Source: Bacteroidales bacterium (GTDB lineage Bacteria; Bacteroidota; Bacteroidia; Bacteroidales; UBA7960). From it: a stretch of DNA of 5,003 nucleotides. The stretch is from the NCBI GenBank assembly GCA_007132395.1, contig SLOR01000155.1, forward strand, positions 1-5,003, written 5' to 3'. This document shows positions 4,965 to 5,003 of the stretch, in pieces. Every line of letters starts with the position of its first letter. Position 1 is the first letter of the stretch. Position numbers and translations under genes: made by a program. A model generated the notes under the pieces. It worked only from the letters and a program-made list of their open reading frames with translations. It had not been told where the DNA came from and did not search any database.

Positions 4965-4991
4965 GAAGTTGAAGGGTTGAAAGGTTATTAA
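4960..4991 (+). repeat. Degenerate 8-base tandem repeat after the second ATPase gene
   Basis: Four octamers in register: GTTGAGAA, GTTGAAGG, GTTGAAAG and GTTATTAA. The first overlaps the TGA stop (4962-4964) of the ATPase gene. The final 12 bases of the window (4992-5003) hold no recognisable start. The next gene, expected to be a hydrogenase subunit, lies outside. Confidence 0.65.
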
Positions 4992-5003
4992 ACGCATCAA
5001 CGA

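Noticed and set aside
4638..5000. 120-codon - strand frame over the end of the second ATPase gene
   Set aside because: It is antisense to the G2 box and C-terminal domain, and its N-terminus is encoded by the octamer repeat.

Overview
The window looks like chromosomal DNA of an anaerobic, fermentative member of the Bacteroidota. Three things suggest this. Two promoters match the phylum's TTTG-N20-TAnnTTTG signature exactly. Most genes lack a clear Shine-Dalgarno sequence. Several gene borders carry short degenerate 7- or 8-base tandem repeats of a kind common between genes in that phylum. All supported genes lie on the + strand, and coding density is high.

Layout. Bases 1-151 are the leader of rex, with a good promoter at 21-52. 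rex (152-802) encodes the NADH/NAD+-sensing repressor Rex and ends in a Rho-independent terminator (878-920). A well-formed Rex box (944-961) follows, then a second promoter (967-998) and an A8/T8 leader element. From 1074 to 4964 six closely spaced genes read as one operon: a DRTGG-type small protein, an anti-sigma-like GHKL ATPase, a 463-residue iron-sulfur protein with a degenerate [FeFe]-hydrogenase (H-cluster) domain, a second DRTGG-type protein, a PHP-family metallophosphoesterase, and a second stand-alone GHKL ATPase. The window ends just after this last gene. In related clusters the genes that follow encode the NuoE/NuoF-like and catalytic subunits of an NAD-linked, electron-bifurcating [FeFe] hydrogenase, so I expect these just beyond base 5003 (inference).

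How the parts may work together. Rex would tie transcription to the NADH/NAD+ ratio. The hydrogenase-like protein keeps the four cysteines that would hold the [4Fe-4S] part of an H-cluster but has phenylalanine in place of the proton-relay cysteine, and it carries three further iron-sulfur motifs. It therefore looks like a redox or H2 sensor, or an electron-transfer protein, not a hydrogen-producing enzyme. The two ATPases lack a histidine phosphoacceptor domain, the DRTGG proteins are paralogues of unknown function, and the PHP protein has a complete metal site. Together they resemble a phosphorylation or nucleotide-based control module attached to a hydrogenase operon. The families are known individually, but their joint role is, as far as I know, not established. 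This is the most interesting aspect of the window.
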